A stretch of DNA of 64,000 bases from Vibrio chagasii. Lineage in GTDB: Bacteria; Pseudomonadota; Gammaproteobacteria; Enterobacterales; Vibrionaceae. Below, in pieces: positions 43,784-53,298 of the stretch (its first letter is position 1; each line of letters opens with the position of its first letter). Both the position numbers and the translations under genes were made by a program. The stretch spans positions 868,001 through 932,000 of the forward strand of contig CP090851.1 of NCBI GenBank assembly GCA_041879415.1, read 5' to 3'. The notes beneath the pieces are model-generated. The model saw only the letters and a list, made by a program, of their open reading frames with translations, made no database searches and was not told where the DNA came from.

Positions 43784-45139
43784 ATGCCTCTAAAAGCCAA
43801 GCTGATTCTGCTGACGCTACTCCCGTTGCTGCTAGTTACGGCGAGCATTAGTTGGATCTCATTACACCAGACTAAAACCCTGGGTGATAAAGAGGTCGAG
43901 ATCTTCAGAGATAGCCTGATTAAGTCTCGTGAAAATGCACTCAAGGACACTGTCGATCTCGCTTTCGACGCCATCGAACACATCTACAACGATCCCGATA
44001 TTCAAGAAGCCCAAGCCAAAACGGAAGTTCGAGCCATATTGTCTAAACTTAGGTATGGCGCGGATGGCTATTTCTTCGCTTACGATCGCCACGGAACCAA
44101 TCTTGTTCATCCAATACAGCCGGAATTGATCGGCCAGAATTTACTGCAACTTCAAGATGAAGATGGCGATTTCCTAATTGAAGCCTTATTACGAGAAGCA
44201 CAAACCGGAGGAGGCTTTCATCAGTACTTGTGGCAAAAGCCTTCCACAGGGGAGGTTGTATCCAAGCTGAGTTATGCCGCTTGGTTGGAACGTTGGGATT
44301 GGATGATTGGTACTGGTTTATACATTGAAGATGTGCATCAAGAAGTCGCTTCAATGCAGGCTGCGATCAACAAGAACATTGAAACCACGTTTTTCTCTAT
44401 CGTGGTGATCTTGAGTGTTACCGTGGCGGTGATCATCGTGCTGACTTTAGCCATCAACATGCATGAACATCGAATTGCCGATAACAACTTGAAAGAACTG
44501 GCTCATAAGACGGTGATGTTTCAAGAAGACGAGAAGAAGCATCTAGCGCGCGAGCTGCATGATGGTATTAATCAATTATTAGTGTCGAGTCGTTGCCATT
44601 TGGAGCTACTTGGTAATAAGTTACAGAGTGAAGAGCTTAAAGCTCACCTCAATAAGTCACAGCACTCGCTGATGAGAGCCATTGAGGAAGTGAGGCATAT
44701 CTCGCATCAACTTCGTCCAAGTTCATTGGATGATATTGGTCTGGAAGCCGCTTTGTCGTCTTTGCTTTTAGACTTTCAAGCGCACTCGGGGATTGAGGTA
44801 GAAACCTTGTTCGCGACTAAACCGGGCAAGTTAAAGTCAGAGGCGGCGACTACCTTGTATCGAGTGGTTCAGGAGTCGTTAACCAACATAGAGAAACATG
44901 CACAAGCGACCAAAGTAACGGTCATCGCGCAGCAAATTGGCAATGTGCTGCAATTGCTTATTCAAGATAACGGTGTTGGTTTTAATACTTATAAGGCGAT
45001 GGAAAAGCGAGGGATTGGCCTAAGAAACATGCGTGAGCGAGTGGAGTTTATCGGGGGCGACTTTGAACTGATGAGCGAGGTTGGCTTCGGAACGGAAATT
45101 ACAGTGTTACTGACACTAGAGGGATTAATGAATGAGTGA
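43784..45139 (+). CDS. Cache-domain sensor histidine kinase (NarX-like type)
   Basis: The 451-residue protein has a first membrane helix (about residues 5-25), a single periplasmic Cache domain (about 30-190, with FFAYDRHGTNLVHP) and a second helix (about 203-225). A HisKA_3 domain with His259 in ARELHDG and a HATPase domain with DNGVGF and GIGLRNM follow. GAGGA lies upstream. The neighbouring TRAP transporter suggests that it senses the same substrate in the periplasm. It overlaps its response regulator by 8 bp. Confidence 0.92.
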   Translation: MPLKAKLILLTLLPLLLVTASISWISLHQTKTLGDKEVEIFRDSLIKSRENALKDTVDLAFDAIEHIYNDPDIQEAQAKTEVRAILSKLRYGADGYFFAYDRHGTNLVHPIQPELIGQNLLQLQDEDGDFLIEALLREAQTGGGFHQYLWQKPSTGEVVSKLSYAAWLERWDWMIGTGLYIEDVHQEVASMQAAINKNIETTFFSIVVILSVTVAVIIVLTLAINMHEHRIADNNLKELAHKTVMFQEDEKKHLARELHDGINQLLVSSRCHLELLGNKLQSEELKAHLNKSQHSLMRAIEEVRHISHQLRPSSLDDIGLEAALSSLLLDFQAHSGIEVETLFATKPGKLKSEAATTLYRVVQESLTNIEKHAQATKVTVIAQQIGNVLQLLIQDNGVGFNTYKAMEKRGIGLRNMRERVEFIGGDFELMSEVGFGTEITVLLTLEGLMNE

Positions 45140-45770
45140 AGTTATTCGAGTTGTGATTGCTGACGATCACCAAGTGGTACTTGATGGCTTTATGGCGAGA
45201 TTGGAACTCGAGCCTGATATTAGCGTGATTGGTACCGCGAGCAACGGTTTAGAAGCGGTTGAGATGGTTAAGACCTTACGTCCAGATGTGGTGTTGATGG
45301 ACATTAGTATGCCTATCATGAACGGTATTGATGCCACTCACCTAATCAAAGAAGAAAACCCGCAAGCGAAGGTGCTGATGCTGACCATGCATAACAACCG
45401 TGAATATATTATGAAGGTGATGCAGTCGGGTGCAGTCGGCTATATGTTGAAGGAAATTTCTGCCGAAAAAATGGTTCAAGCCATCAAAACGGTGAATCAA
45501 GGATCGACGTATTTCTGCGAAAAAGTGACTCAAAATTTGTTCACTCAACCAATTACTCCGACACCATCTGTGAAGAATCCACTGAGTCGACGTGAAGAAG
45601 CGGTACTGAAATTAGTGGCGAAAGGGGAGAGCAGTAAAGAGGTGGCGAAGGCGCTGAATATAAGCTACCGAACTGTCGAAACCCATCGACAAAACATTAA
45701 GCATAAACTCGACATTCACTCTACTGCAGAGCTTGCCAAGTACGCTGTCAATTGTGGGCTTGTGGATTGA
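45132..45770 (+). CDS. NarL/LuxR-family response regulator
   Basis: The 212-residue protein has a receiver domain with Asp11/Asp12 and phosphoacceptor Asp57 in DVVLMDISMP. A LuxR-type helix-turn-helix follows (LSRREEAVLKLVAKGESSKEVAK). It is translationally coupled to the kinase. The tandem repeats at 40415-40434 upstream of the transporter are a candidate target, which is inference. Confidence 0.93.
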   Translation: MSEVIRVVIADDHQVVLDGFMARLELEPDISVIGTASNGLEAVEMVKTLRPDVVLMDISMPIMNGIDATHLIKEENPQAKVLMLTMHNNREYIMKVMQSGAVGYMLKEISAEKMVQAIKTVNQGSTYFCEKVTQNLFTQPITPTPSVKNPLSRREEAVLKLVAKGESSKEVAKALNISYRTVETHRQNIKHKLDIHSTAELAKYAVNCGLVD

Positions 45771-45781
45771 TCTTACGCTAA

Positions 45782-45821
45782 ATTACACTAAATGTGTAAT
45801 TTAATTACTAAATGTGTAATT
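45782..45821. repeat. tandem palindromic repeats after the response regulator
   Basis: CTAAATGTGTAATT occurs twice, at 45788-45801 and 45808-45821, a 20-bp period. The first copy sits in ATTACAC-TAAAT-GTGTAAT, a perfect 7-bp inverted repeat. It may be a binding site or part of the 3' end structure. Confidence 0.5.
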
Positions 45822-45823
45822 AA

Positions 45824-45847
45824 GGCCTCCATTATGGAGGTTTTTTT
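45824..45847 (+). terminator. intrinsic terminator after the response regulator
   Basis: CCTCCAT pairs with ATGGAGG, followed by seven Ts. Confidence 0.85.
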
Positions 45848-45940
45848 AGTATTTTTGCGACAGGCTGATATTCTTCCTTTCGAAATTTAAGTGCCGAATG
45901 CAATGTTGCAAACCGAGCTCTGCAAAGTTAGAGAGGAAAC

Positions 45941-47539
45941 ATGGAGTCTGTTAAGGATAGATATAGTATTGAGAATACTGATTATACCGTAGGACAAGAT
46001 AACGTTCAGAAATGGGGTTTTGATGTACATAATCCTGTATTTGGTATTAGTGCAGGGTCGATCATCATCTTCCTGTTGGCACTTTTGGTGGCAGAGCCAG
46101 AGACCGCGAAATCTGCACTTGATGGTATAAAATGGAAAGTCATCGGCAACTTCGATGGGTTCTTTATGTGGGCAGCCAACATCTTTGTTATTTTCTGTTT
46201 TGCCCTCATTGTCTCCCCGTATGGCAAGATACGTATTGGTGGCAATGATGCCAAAGCAGAGCACTCTAACCTTTCTTGGATGTCGATGTTATTCGCCGCA
46301 GGAATGGGTATTGGTTTGATGTTCTGGGGTGTTGCAGAGCCAGTCGCTTACTTTACTGGATGGTATGAAACGCCACTTGGTGTCGAAGCATACTCACCTG
46401 AAGCAGCTAAGCTTGCACTGGGTGCAACCATCTATAACTGGGGCTTACACGGCTGGGCTATCTACGCTGTTGTTGCTCTTGCACTCGCTTTCTTTACCTT
46501 CAATAAAGGTTTACCTCTTTCAATCCGCTCGATTTTTTACCCGATTCTGGGTGACAGAACTTGGGGTTGGTTCGGTCATATTGTTGATATCGTGGCGGTA
46601 CTCGCAACGCTGTTTGGTTTAGCAACTTCATTAGGCTTAGGCGCGCAGCAAGCGACAAGTGGCATTAACCATGTGTTTGGTACTGATGGCGGTATTGGCA
46701 TGCAGCTAGTTGTGATTGCTGTGGTCACTTTTCTGGCAACGATGTCGGTTGTGCGTGGCATCAACGGCGGCGTAAAGGTGCTAAGCAATGTGAATATGTT
46801 GGTGGCTTTAGGCTTGCTGATTTTCGTGACGATTGCTGGTGGTATGGCAGGCATTAAAGCTATCCCAACGGCGCTTATGGGTTACGTCGAAAACTTTATT
46901 CCTCTAAGTAATCCACATGGTCGTGAGGATGAAACTTGGATGCAAGGTTGGACGGTATTCTATTGGGCGTGGTGGATGTCTTGGTCACCATTTGTAGGCA
47001 TGTTTATCGCGCGTATTTCTAAAGGCCGTACGATTCGTGAATTTATCGTCGCAGTACTGTTTATTCCAACAACAGTGATCATTATCTGGATGGCGATTTT
47101 TGGCGGCATCGCGATAGACCAAGTTGCGAATAAAGTCGGTGAGATAGGCATGAATGGCCTACAAGATATTACGCTTTCACTGTTCCACACATACGATGCG
47201 TTGCCAATGAGCTCTGTTTTATCTGTGGTATCGATTGGCTTGATTATGGTGTTCTTTATCACCTCTTCAGACTCGGGTTCTCTAGTGATCGATAGCATTA
47301 CCTCTGGCGGTAAAGTAGATTCACCGGTTCCTCAACGTGTTTTTTGGGCGGTAATTGGTGGTGCGATTGCTGCGGTTCTGTTGTGGGTTGGTGGTACAGA
47401 ATCTATCCAAGCATTACAAGCCGGTACGGTTTCTATGGCGCTTCCATTTGCGTTCATATTATTGCTTATGTGCCTAAGCTTATTGCTAGGTTTACGAACA
47501 GAAAATCAATTGGTTAAACATCAAAATGCTTTGAGCTAA
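45941..47539 (+). CDS. BCCT-family betaine/choline/carnitine transporter (first copy)
   Basis: The 532-residue protein has twelve or so helices with the BCCT signatures MGIGLMFWGVAEP and FYWAWWMSWSPFVG, whose tryptophans form the substrate box. It imports betaine-type osmolytes with sodium or protons. GAGAGGAAAC precedes the ATG at 45941. It lies 250 bp before a close paralogue; both begin with the same TDYTVGQDNVQKWGFDVHN segment. The substrate is not settled by sequence. Confidence 0.93.
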   Translation: MESVKDRYSIENTDYTVGQDNVQKWGFDVHNPVFGISAGSIIIFLLALLVAEPETAKSALDGIKWKVIGNFDGFFMWAANIFVIFCFALIVSPYGKIRIGGNDAKAEHSNLSWMSMLFAAGMGIGLMFWGVAEPVAYFTGWYETPLGVEAYSPEAAKLALGATIYNWGLHGWAIYAVVALALAFFTFNKGLPLSIRSIFYPILGDRTWGWFGHIVDIVAVLATLFGLATSLGLGAQQATSGINHVFGTDGGIGMQLVVIAVVTFLATMSVVRGINGGVKVLSNVNMLVALGLLIFVTIAGGMAGIKAIPTALMGYVENFIPLSNPHGREDETWMQGWTVFYWAWWMSWSPFVGMFIARISKGRTIREFIVAVLFIPTTVIIIWMAIFGGIAIDQVANKVGEIGMNGLQDITLSLFHTYDALPMSSVLSVVSIGLIMVFFITSSDSGSLVIDSITSGGKVDSPVPQRVFWAVIGGAIAAVLLWVGGTESIQALQAGTVSMALPFAFILLLMCLSLLLGLRTENQLVKHQNALS

Positions 47540-47554
47540 AAGTAATATTAAACA

Positions 47555-47581
47555 AAAGGCCGACATGTTCGGCTTTTTTTT
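47555..47581 (+). terminator. intrinsic terminator after the first BCCT gene
   Basis: AGGCCGA pairs with TCGGCTT around CATGT and is followed by T7-8. Confidence 0.85.
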
Positions 47582-47795
47582 CATCAGTAATTTGAGTATT
47601 TACGTGAATATTGGATGAAAACCAAACGAACCGATTCAGGTTTACTGAAAACAACAAGTTAACCTGCTAAACTTCAGACATCCAAGTATTTGAATTAATG
47701 TGACAACAGCTTGTACTACTTGGATTGTAGGGTCGAGTTTGTGATTGGGTCACAGGTAAGTAAGGGATATTAGTAGTATTCCGTAGAGAGGGATA

Positions 47796-49367
47796 ATGAC
47801 TAAAGGTATAGATAAATACAGTATCGACAGTACCGATTACACTGTTGGTCAGGATAATGTTCAAAAATGGGGTTTCGATGTCCACAACCCAGTATTTGGC
47901 ATTAGTGCAGGTTTGATTGCTCTGTTTTTGATTGGTGTTTTGGTTACGGATACCGCATCGGCGAAAGCAGCACTGGATGGCGTTAAAGGGCAAATCATCA
48001 ATTCATTCGATTGGCTGTTCATCTGGTCAGGCAATATTTTTGTAATCTTCTGCTTAGGTTTGATCGTTTCTCCGTTTGGTAAAATCCGCCTTGGTGGCGT
48101 TGATGCAACGGCAGACTACTCATTCATGTCTTGGCTATCCATGCTATTTGCAGCGGGTATGGGTATCGGTTTGATGTTCTGGAGTGTGGCTGAGCCAGCG
48201 GCTTACTACACAGGTTGGTTTGAGACACCACTTGGCGTTGAACCGAACACACCAGAAGCAGCTAAATTAGCACTAGGCGCAACCATGTATCACTGGGGTC
48301 TACACCCTTGGGCGATTTATGGCGTGGTTGCTCTTTCGTTAGCATTCTTCTCTTACAACAAGGGACTACCGCTTTCGATTCGTTCTATTTTCTACCCAAT
48401 TTTAGGTGATAGAGCATGGGGCTGGGCTGGTCACGTTGTTGATATTCTGGCGGTACTGGCGACTCTATTTGGTCTGGCGACGTCGCTAGGTCTAGGTGCA
48501 CAGCAAGCAGCAAGTGGTATTCAACACGTATTTGGCCTTGAAGCTGGTTTGGGCTTACAAGTTATCGTGATTACAGTGGTGACTTTACTCGCGGTCGTAT
48601 CGGTACTTCGTGGTATCGATGGCGGTGTAAAAGTTATCAGTAACATCAACATGCTGGTAGCCTTCTTACTGCTTATCTTAGTGGCACTAATCGGTTATGC
48701 AGTAACACTAGGCTCTATCCCAACAACCTTAATGGCGTACATCGAGAACATCATTCCACTGAGTAACCCTCACGGTCGTGAAGACCAAGCGTGGTTGCAC
48801 GGTTGGACGGTATTCTACTGGGCTTGGTGGATTTCATGGTCACCATTCGTAGGTATGTTCATCGCACGTGTATCTAAAGGTCGTACGGTTCGTGAGTTCA
48901 TCACAGCAGTTCTGATTGTTCCAACGACTGTGACAGTAATTTGGATGTCAGTATTTGGTGGTATGGCGATCGATCAAATCGTAAATAACATCGGTACACT
49001 TGGTCGTGAAGGCTTAACCGACGTATCGCTAGCGATGTTCCAGATGTTTGATGCACTGCCGTTTGGTACGTTGCTGTCAATCATTGCAGTGGTATTGGTT
49101 CTAGTGTTCTTCATTACATCGTCTGACTCAGGCTCTCTGGTTATCGATAGCATCACCGCTGGTGGTAAAGTGGATACGCCGGTGCCTCAACGTGTTTTCT
49201 GGGCGTTCCTTGAAGGTGCGATTGCAGTGGCGTTGTTGTGGGTTGGCGGTACTGAAGCAGTACAAGCTCTACAAGCTGGTGCTATCTCGACGGCACTGCC
49301 ATTCACCATCATTCTGTTGCTGATGTGTGTGAGCTTGCTAATGGGTATGTGTACAGAAAAACGCTAA
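47796..49367 (+). CDS. BCCT-family transporter (second copy)
   Basis: This 523-residue paralogue of the preceding gene keeps the BCCT core but reads MGIGLMFWSVAEP, with Ser replacing Gly, and has a different C-terminal tail. GAGGGATA precedes the ATG. A 9-bp inverted repeat (ATCCAAGTA/TACTTGGAT) at 47680-47725 lies upstream. It is separately transcribed, so the two copies may respond to different salinity or substrate conditions. Confidence 0.92.
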   Translation: MTKGIDKYSIDSTDYTVGQDNVQKWGFDVHNPVFGISAGLIALFLIGVLVTDTASAKAALDGVKGQIINSFDWLFIWSGNIFVIFCLGLIVSPFGKIRLGGVDATADYSFMSWLSMLFAAGMGIGLMFWSVAEPAAYYTGWFETPLGVEPNTPEAAKLALGATMYHWGLHPWAIYGVVALSLAFFSYNKGLPLSIRSIFYPILGDRAWGWAGHVVDILAVLATLFGLATSLGLGAQQAASGIQHVFGLEAGLGLQVIVITVVTLLAVVSVLRGIDGGVKVISNINMLVAFLLLILVALIGYAVTLGSIPTTLMAYIENIIPLSNPHGREDQAWLHGWTVFYWAWWISWSPFVGMFIARVSKGRTVREFITAVLIVPTTVTVIWMSVFGGMAIDQIVNNIGTLGREGLTDVSLAMFQMFDALPFGTLLSIIAVVLVLVFFITSSDSGSLVIDSITAGGKVDTPVPQRVFWAFLEGAIAVALLWVGGTEAVQALQAGAISTALPFTIILLLMCVSLLMGMCTEKR

Positions 49368-49420
49368 CGCTTATTGCTAAAATCAGATGCATGAATAGGC
49401 GTTTGAAGTAAACAATGAAT

Positions 49421-49452
49421 AAAGGCAGGTGAGAGAATCACCTGCCTTTTTT
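49421..49452 (+). terminator. intrinsic terminator after the second BCCT gene
   Basis: AAAGGCAGGTGA pairs with TCACCTGCCTTT around a five-base loop, ending in T6. Confidence 0.9.
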
Positions 49453-49688
49453 ACATCTATTTTTTGTCTAATCTTCATACCTATTTTACCGTACTGAAGC
49501 TGACAAAAATTGTAATAACCATATCGTTAATAGCGCCTTGAATTTGGCGATATGCCAACTAATTGGCATAAGCTAAGACTATGGTTTACATAAAAATATA
49601 TTACGATATTAAATTGTGAAATCGCTCGAATTTAATACTGATATTGGGTAGTATGCGCGGGATTTCCCACCACTCGTGAAACTTTGAC
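49453..49688. promoter_or_regulatory. chemoreceptor upstream region with 20-bp palindrome
   Basis: TATGCCAA-CTAA-TTGGCATA at 49551-49570 is a perfect inverted repeat about 120 bp before the chemoreceptor start, operator-like in size. No gene is present in the gap from 49368. Confidence 0.45.
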
Positions 49689-51572
49689 ATGAAACTAACA
49701 CTAAAACAGAAGTTAATAGGTGCTAGCCTATCTGCTGTTATAGTTATGGCAACAGCGTTGACCTGGCTATCAGCAAACCAACTATTTGAACAGACTCGTA
49801 ATGGCGTATACCTACGAGCTGAAAGCGTATCAGAAGCAGCATCTGAAGGTATTAAAAACTGGATTGGTATTCGCACGGATATCGCATCAGCATTTAATGA
49901 CTTTTCACGAGAAAGCGATGTTGTTCCTTTCCTAAAGCAAGCTCGCGTAGCGGGTGGTTTTGACGATATCTTTTTAGGTACACCAGAAGGTGGCATGTAC
50001 CGTTCACACCCTGAACGTAATCGTGCAGATTACGATCCACGTCAACGCCCTTGGTACCAAGAAGCAAATGCAGCAGGTAAGCAGATCATTACTACGGCTT
50101 ACCAAGATGCAATCACTAAAGCACTACTAGTAACCATCGCAGAACCCGTTCGTCACAATGGTCAGCTTGTTGGCGTAGTAGGTGCGGACGTACTTATCGA
50201 CCAATTGGTTAACGACGTAATCAGCCTAGATGTTGGTGACAATGCTTACGCAATGCTAATCGATGCGTCTGACGGCACATTCCTAGCGCACCCAGATTCA
50301 GCACTAAGCCTGAAGCCAGTAAGTCAGCTTTCTAATGACATCTCTATGCCAATCATCGAGAACGCAGTGCGTACTGGTAGCATCGAGATCATTAAAGAAC
50401 GTGGCGCTGAGAAGCTGCTTTACTTCACGAAAGTACCGAACACTAACTGGATCTTCGCGGTTCAGATGGACCGAGCGACTGAAGAAGCAAACCACTCAAC
50501 ACTACTTACTCAGCTCATTATGACTGCTGTAGTGATTACGCTTATCGTGATCGTACTGGTTTCTTGGTTGGTGAGCTTCCTATTCCGCGACCTAAACCGA
50601 GTTTCTGCGGCACTTGAAGAAATCGCTTCAGGTGAAGGTGACCTTACTCAGCGTCTTGAGCCTAAGAGCGACGACGAAATTGGTCAGCTTGCACAAAACT
50701 TCAACCGTTTTGTGGGCAACATGCACACAATGGTGATCAAGCTAAGTGAAGTGTCTGCTGCATTGGGTAACCAAGCGCGTCAAACTGCATCACAAGCGGA
50801 AGAGCGTAGCGCTCGCATCCAGATGCAACAAGACGAGATCAACATGGTTGCAACGGCTGTCAACGAAATGGCAGCGGCGACACAAGAGATCGCGGGTAAC
50901 GCAGACCATACGGCACAGAATTCATCTGAAGCGGTTGGTGCGTGTGAGCACGGTACTGGTCAAGTAACACAGACTCAAAGCTCAATCCAAAATCTTGCTC
51001 AAGAAGTTCAGATTGCAACTAATGTGATCCTAGAGCTTGAAGAGCACGGTAATAGCATCAACGCTATCTTGTCTAACATTCAAGGCATCGCTGAACAGAC
51101 AAACCTACTTGCACTTAACGCAGCGATTGAAGCGGCACGTGCAGGTGAGCAAGGTCGTGGCTTCGCGGTTGTTGCTGATGAAGTTCGTGTTCTGAGCCAA
51201 CGTACACACGGTTCAACACAAGAGATTCAACAGACTATCGAATTGCTACAAGGTACAACAGGCAAAGCGGTTAGCATCATGAATGACAGCCGTACTTTGG
51301 CTGAAACGAGTGTTGATGACGCAAACTCAGCGGCTGCAAGCCTAACGCAAATTCATGCTGCTGTTGAACGTATCAGCGATATGGCAACACAGATTGCTTC
51401 TGCGGCAGAAGAGCAAGCGTCTGTAACGTCTGAGATTACTCGTAACACAGAGGGAATCCGTGACGTATCTAACGAGCTAGCAGACGAAGCACACCAAGCG
51501 GCAGAGCAAGCAGCTCAGCTGTCTGAACTGTCTCACGAGCTAGAGAGCGAAATCAGTCGCTTCAAGCTGTAA
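49689..51572 (+). CDS. methyl-accepting chemotaxis protein, amino-acid-type dCache
   Basis: The 627-residue protein has a membrane helix at about residues 10-28, a periplasmic double-Cache domain (about 33-275), a second helix (about 279-300), HAMP and a signalling domain with the hairpin tip [32 protein letters not shown]. Ligand-pocket residues fit the amino-acid dCache pattern: Tyr115, Arg120, Trp122, Tyr123, Tyr138, Asp140 and Asp167, spaced as in PctA-type receptors. It should report an amino acid to CheA. A terminator follows. Confidence 0.93.
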   Translation: MKLTLKQKLIGASLSAVIVMATALTWLSANQLFEQTRNGVYLRAESVSEAASEGIKNWIGIRTDIASAFNDFSRESDVVPFLKQARVAGGFDDIFLGTPEGGMYRSHPERNRADYDPRQRPWYQEANAAGKQIITTAYQDAITKALLVTIAEPVRHNGQLVGVVGADVLIDQLVNDVISLDVGDNAYAMLIDASDGTFLAHPDSALSLKPVSQLSNDISMPIIENAVRTGSIEIIKERGAEKLLYFTKVPNTNWIFAVQMDRATEEANHSTLLTQLIMTAVVITLIVIVLVSWLVSFLFRDLNRVSAALEEIASGEGDLTQRLEPKSDDEIGQLAQNFNRFVGNMHTMVIKLSEVSAALGNQARQTASQAEERSARIQMQQDEINMVATAVNEMAAATQEIAGNADHTAQNSSEAVGACEHGTGQVTQTQSSIQNLAQEVQIATNVILELEEHGNSINAILSNIQGIAEQTNLLALNAAIEAARAGEQGRGFAVVADEVRVLSQRTHGSTQEIQQTIELLQGTTGKAVSIMNDSRTLAETSVDDANSAAASLTQIHAAVERISDMATQIASAAEEQASVTSEITRNTEGIRDVSNELADEAHQAAEQAAQLSELSHELESEISRFKL

Positions 51573-51590
51573 GCACTAAAGCGTAAATTT

Positions 51591-51624
51591 AAAGCCGAAT
51601 GTGATAATCACATTCGGCTTTTTT
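51591..51624 (+). terminator. intrinsic terminator after the chemoreceptor
   Basis: AAAGCCGAATGTGA pairs with TCACATTCGGCTTT around a short loop and ends in T6. It may also serve the minus-strand lipoprotein gene. Confidence 0.9.
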
Positions 51625-51657
51625 GTGCCTCTTATTTGGAGGCTTAGGCATCGAGAA

Positions 51658-53070
51658 CTAGTTGTTCGGGTAACCTGGGAACTTCGCTTTTAGATTGGCG
51701 CGAGTAGGGAAGTACTTCTCCATAAACTTCACCATCGCAGGGTCGTTCTTTTGAAGCTCTGTGAATGTCGCGGAACTTAGCTCTTGAGCGCTGTAGCCTT
51801 TGTAGTTTACGTCGTAGTAAGCATACAGAGAGTAAGCTAGGTATTCTTGATCGTATGACTCAGCGTCTAGGTCAGCTTCAACGATTGTCGAGTCTTTTCC
51901 ATTTGGAAAGTAAGAGCCCGCAAGAATCGCTTTTTCATTCAGCTCATCGAGTTCTTTTTGCATCACACCCCACTTTGATGAAGGTGATTGTACCGCCAAA
52001 TTCATCACACCGTAGTCGTGTACAAAGTGAATGATCTCTTCAAACGCAGCGTCTCTTTTTGTCACTAACCCCGGCTTGTTTTCGCCTGCTGTAGTATCTG
52101 TCGTTTCAGTCGCGAATAGATCTTGGAAGCGGTAGTTTTCATCTAAGTAATCGCCCGCATCTCTCTTAGACCAATCATCATCGTAAAAGAACGCCATCGC
52201 AGCTTTGCTGTCGTAGATAGCCTTGGTCACTTCAGCTGGGAAGTTATCAAGGTAGTACTGCATGATCTTCTTAACGTGCGCAACTTTAGCCGTGCCGTCA
52301 TTCTGTGTTTTGTCTTCGATCAGTAAAGGGATCTTGTAACCATGAGCTTCTACACAACTGCGTTGCTTGATGCCATTGTTAAGCAAGTCGCCTGTTGTGT
52401 CTAAAATAACAGAACAATCACCTGTTGGAACACGAGCGAACGTCTCTGAAGCACTTTGAGCAAAGCTTGGAACAAATTGGATAGCGTTACTTAGGGTGTT
52501 ACCCACGCGCACGTAAAGGTTCATCGGTCTCATTTGGTCGATATTAAACTTGTCGCCAGTGCTATCGATGATGAATTGCTTGTTGATGGTTACGGTGTCG
52601 GCTTTTTTCCAGAGAACGATGTTCTTGATGTTGTTTTCGACTTTAGCAACAGCAAGTTTTTCTGGTGTTGTAGTTGAGTTGAAGTTCTCGTAGTAAATGT
52701 TAAATTTTTCAACATCATACGTTTTACCAGACGAGTTTGTTGCCGTCACTTTAAACGTAATGTCTGCGTCATTTTGAGTCTTATAGTTGCGCTCTGGGAT
52801 ACCATGAACTTGAGCAAAACTGCCGCTCGATTTTAGATTATTACCGTACTGAGTAATATCAACGTTCACGTTTTTGTCTGCGCCATTTTTAATCGACTTT
52901 ACGCTGAATTGCAGCGAGAAATTGTTGCCCAAGCTAACCACTGAGTTGGCGCTAGATGCGTCAATGACATTTTTTGAAGCACTGTTATTGTTACCGCCAC
53001 CGCTTCCGCCGCCACACGCAGTAAGCATTGTTGTAACAACAAGAGTAGGAATAATGAGTTTATTTATCAT
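51658..53070 (-). CDS. uncharacterised lipoprotein
   Basis: The protein is about 470 residues from the ATG at 53070, with a lipobox LTAC followed by a Gly/Ser/Asn-rich linker. The rest is mixed alpha/beta. I do not recognise a family, but a segment AAFEEIIHFVHDYGV with two histidines and two glutamates, followed by ESYDQEYLAYSLYAYYD, is the kind of arrangement seen in metal-dependent hydrolases. This is suggestive only. It is alone on its strand between the chemoreceptor and tpx-like genes. Confidence 0.8.
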   Translation of the reverse strand: MINKLIIPTLVVTTMLTACGGGSGGGNNNSASKNVIDASSANSVVSLGNNFSLQFSVKSIKNGADKNVNVDITQYGNNLKSSGSFAQVHGIPERNYKTQNDADITFKVTATNSSGKTYDVEKFNIYYENFNSTTTPEKLAVAKVENNIKNIVLWKKADTVTINKQFIIDSTGDKFNIDQMRPMNLYVRVGNTLSNAIQFVPSFAQSASETFARVPTGDCSVILDTTGDLLNNGIKQRSCVEAHGYKIPLLIEDKTQNDGTAKVAHVKKIMQYYLDNFPAEVTKAIYDSKAAMAFFYDDDWSKRDAGDYLDENYRFQDLFATETTDTTAGENKPGLVTKRDAAFEEIIHFVHDYGVMNLAVQSPSSKWGVMQKELDELNEKAILAGSYFPNGKDSTIVEADLDAESYDQEYLAYSLYAYYDVNYKGYSAQELSSATFTELQKNDPAMVKFMEKYFPTRANLKAKFPGYPNN

Positions 53071-53259
53071 AGAGAACCAAATTATCTGCAAGCAATAAAG
53101 CTCGCATGTTACAAGAAATGGTATTTTCTCTTAGTAAGCTTTTGTAAGTTATGTATTGATATTACTTACAAATGACGCATTAAAGATTTGTATAGGCAAT
53201 TGGTTCAAGCGATTGGTTGACTTGGCGAGATAAGCTAGGGCGGGGAAATCGGGTGGGAG

Positions 53260-53288
53260 AGTAGTGGGCGGCATAATGGCCCACTACT
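53260..53288 (-). other. hairpin after the tpx-like gene
   Basis: AGTAGTGGGC pairs with GCCCACTACT around nine bases. There is no T-run, so it is a structure of uncertain role rather than a standard terminator. Confidence 0.4.
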
Positions 53289-53298
53289 GAAGTCTGGA

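Noticed and set aside
45776..45848. Possible CRISPR-like or attachment-site repeat after the response regulator
   Set aside because: Only two copies of a 14-bp unit are present, without spacers, and they adjoin a normal terminator.
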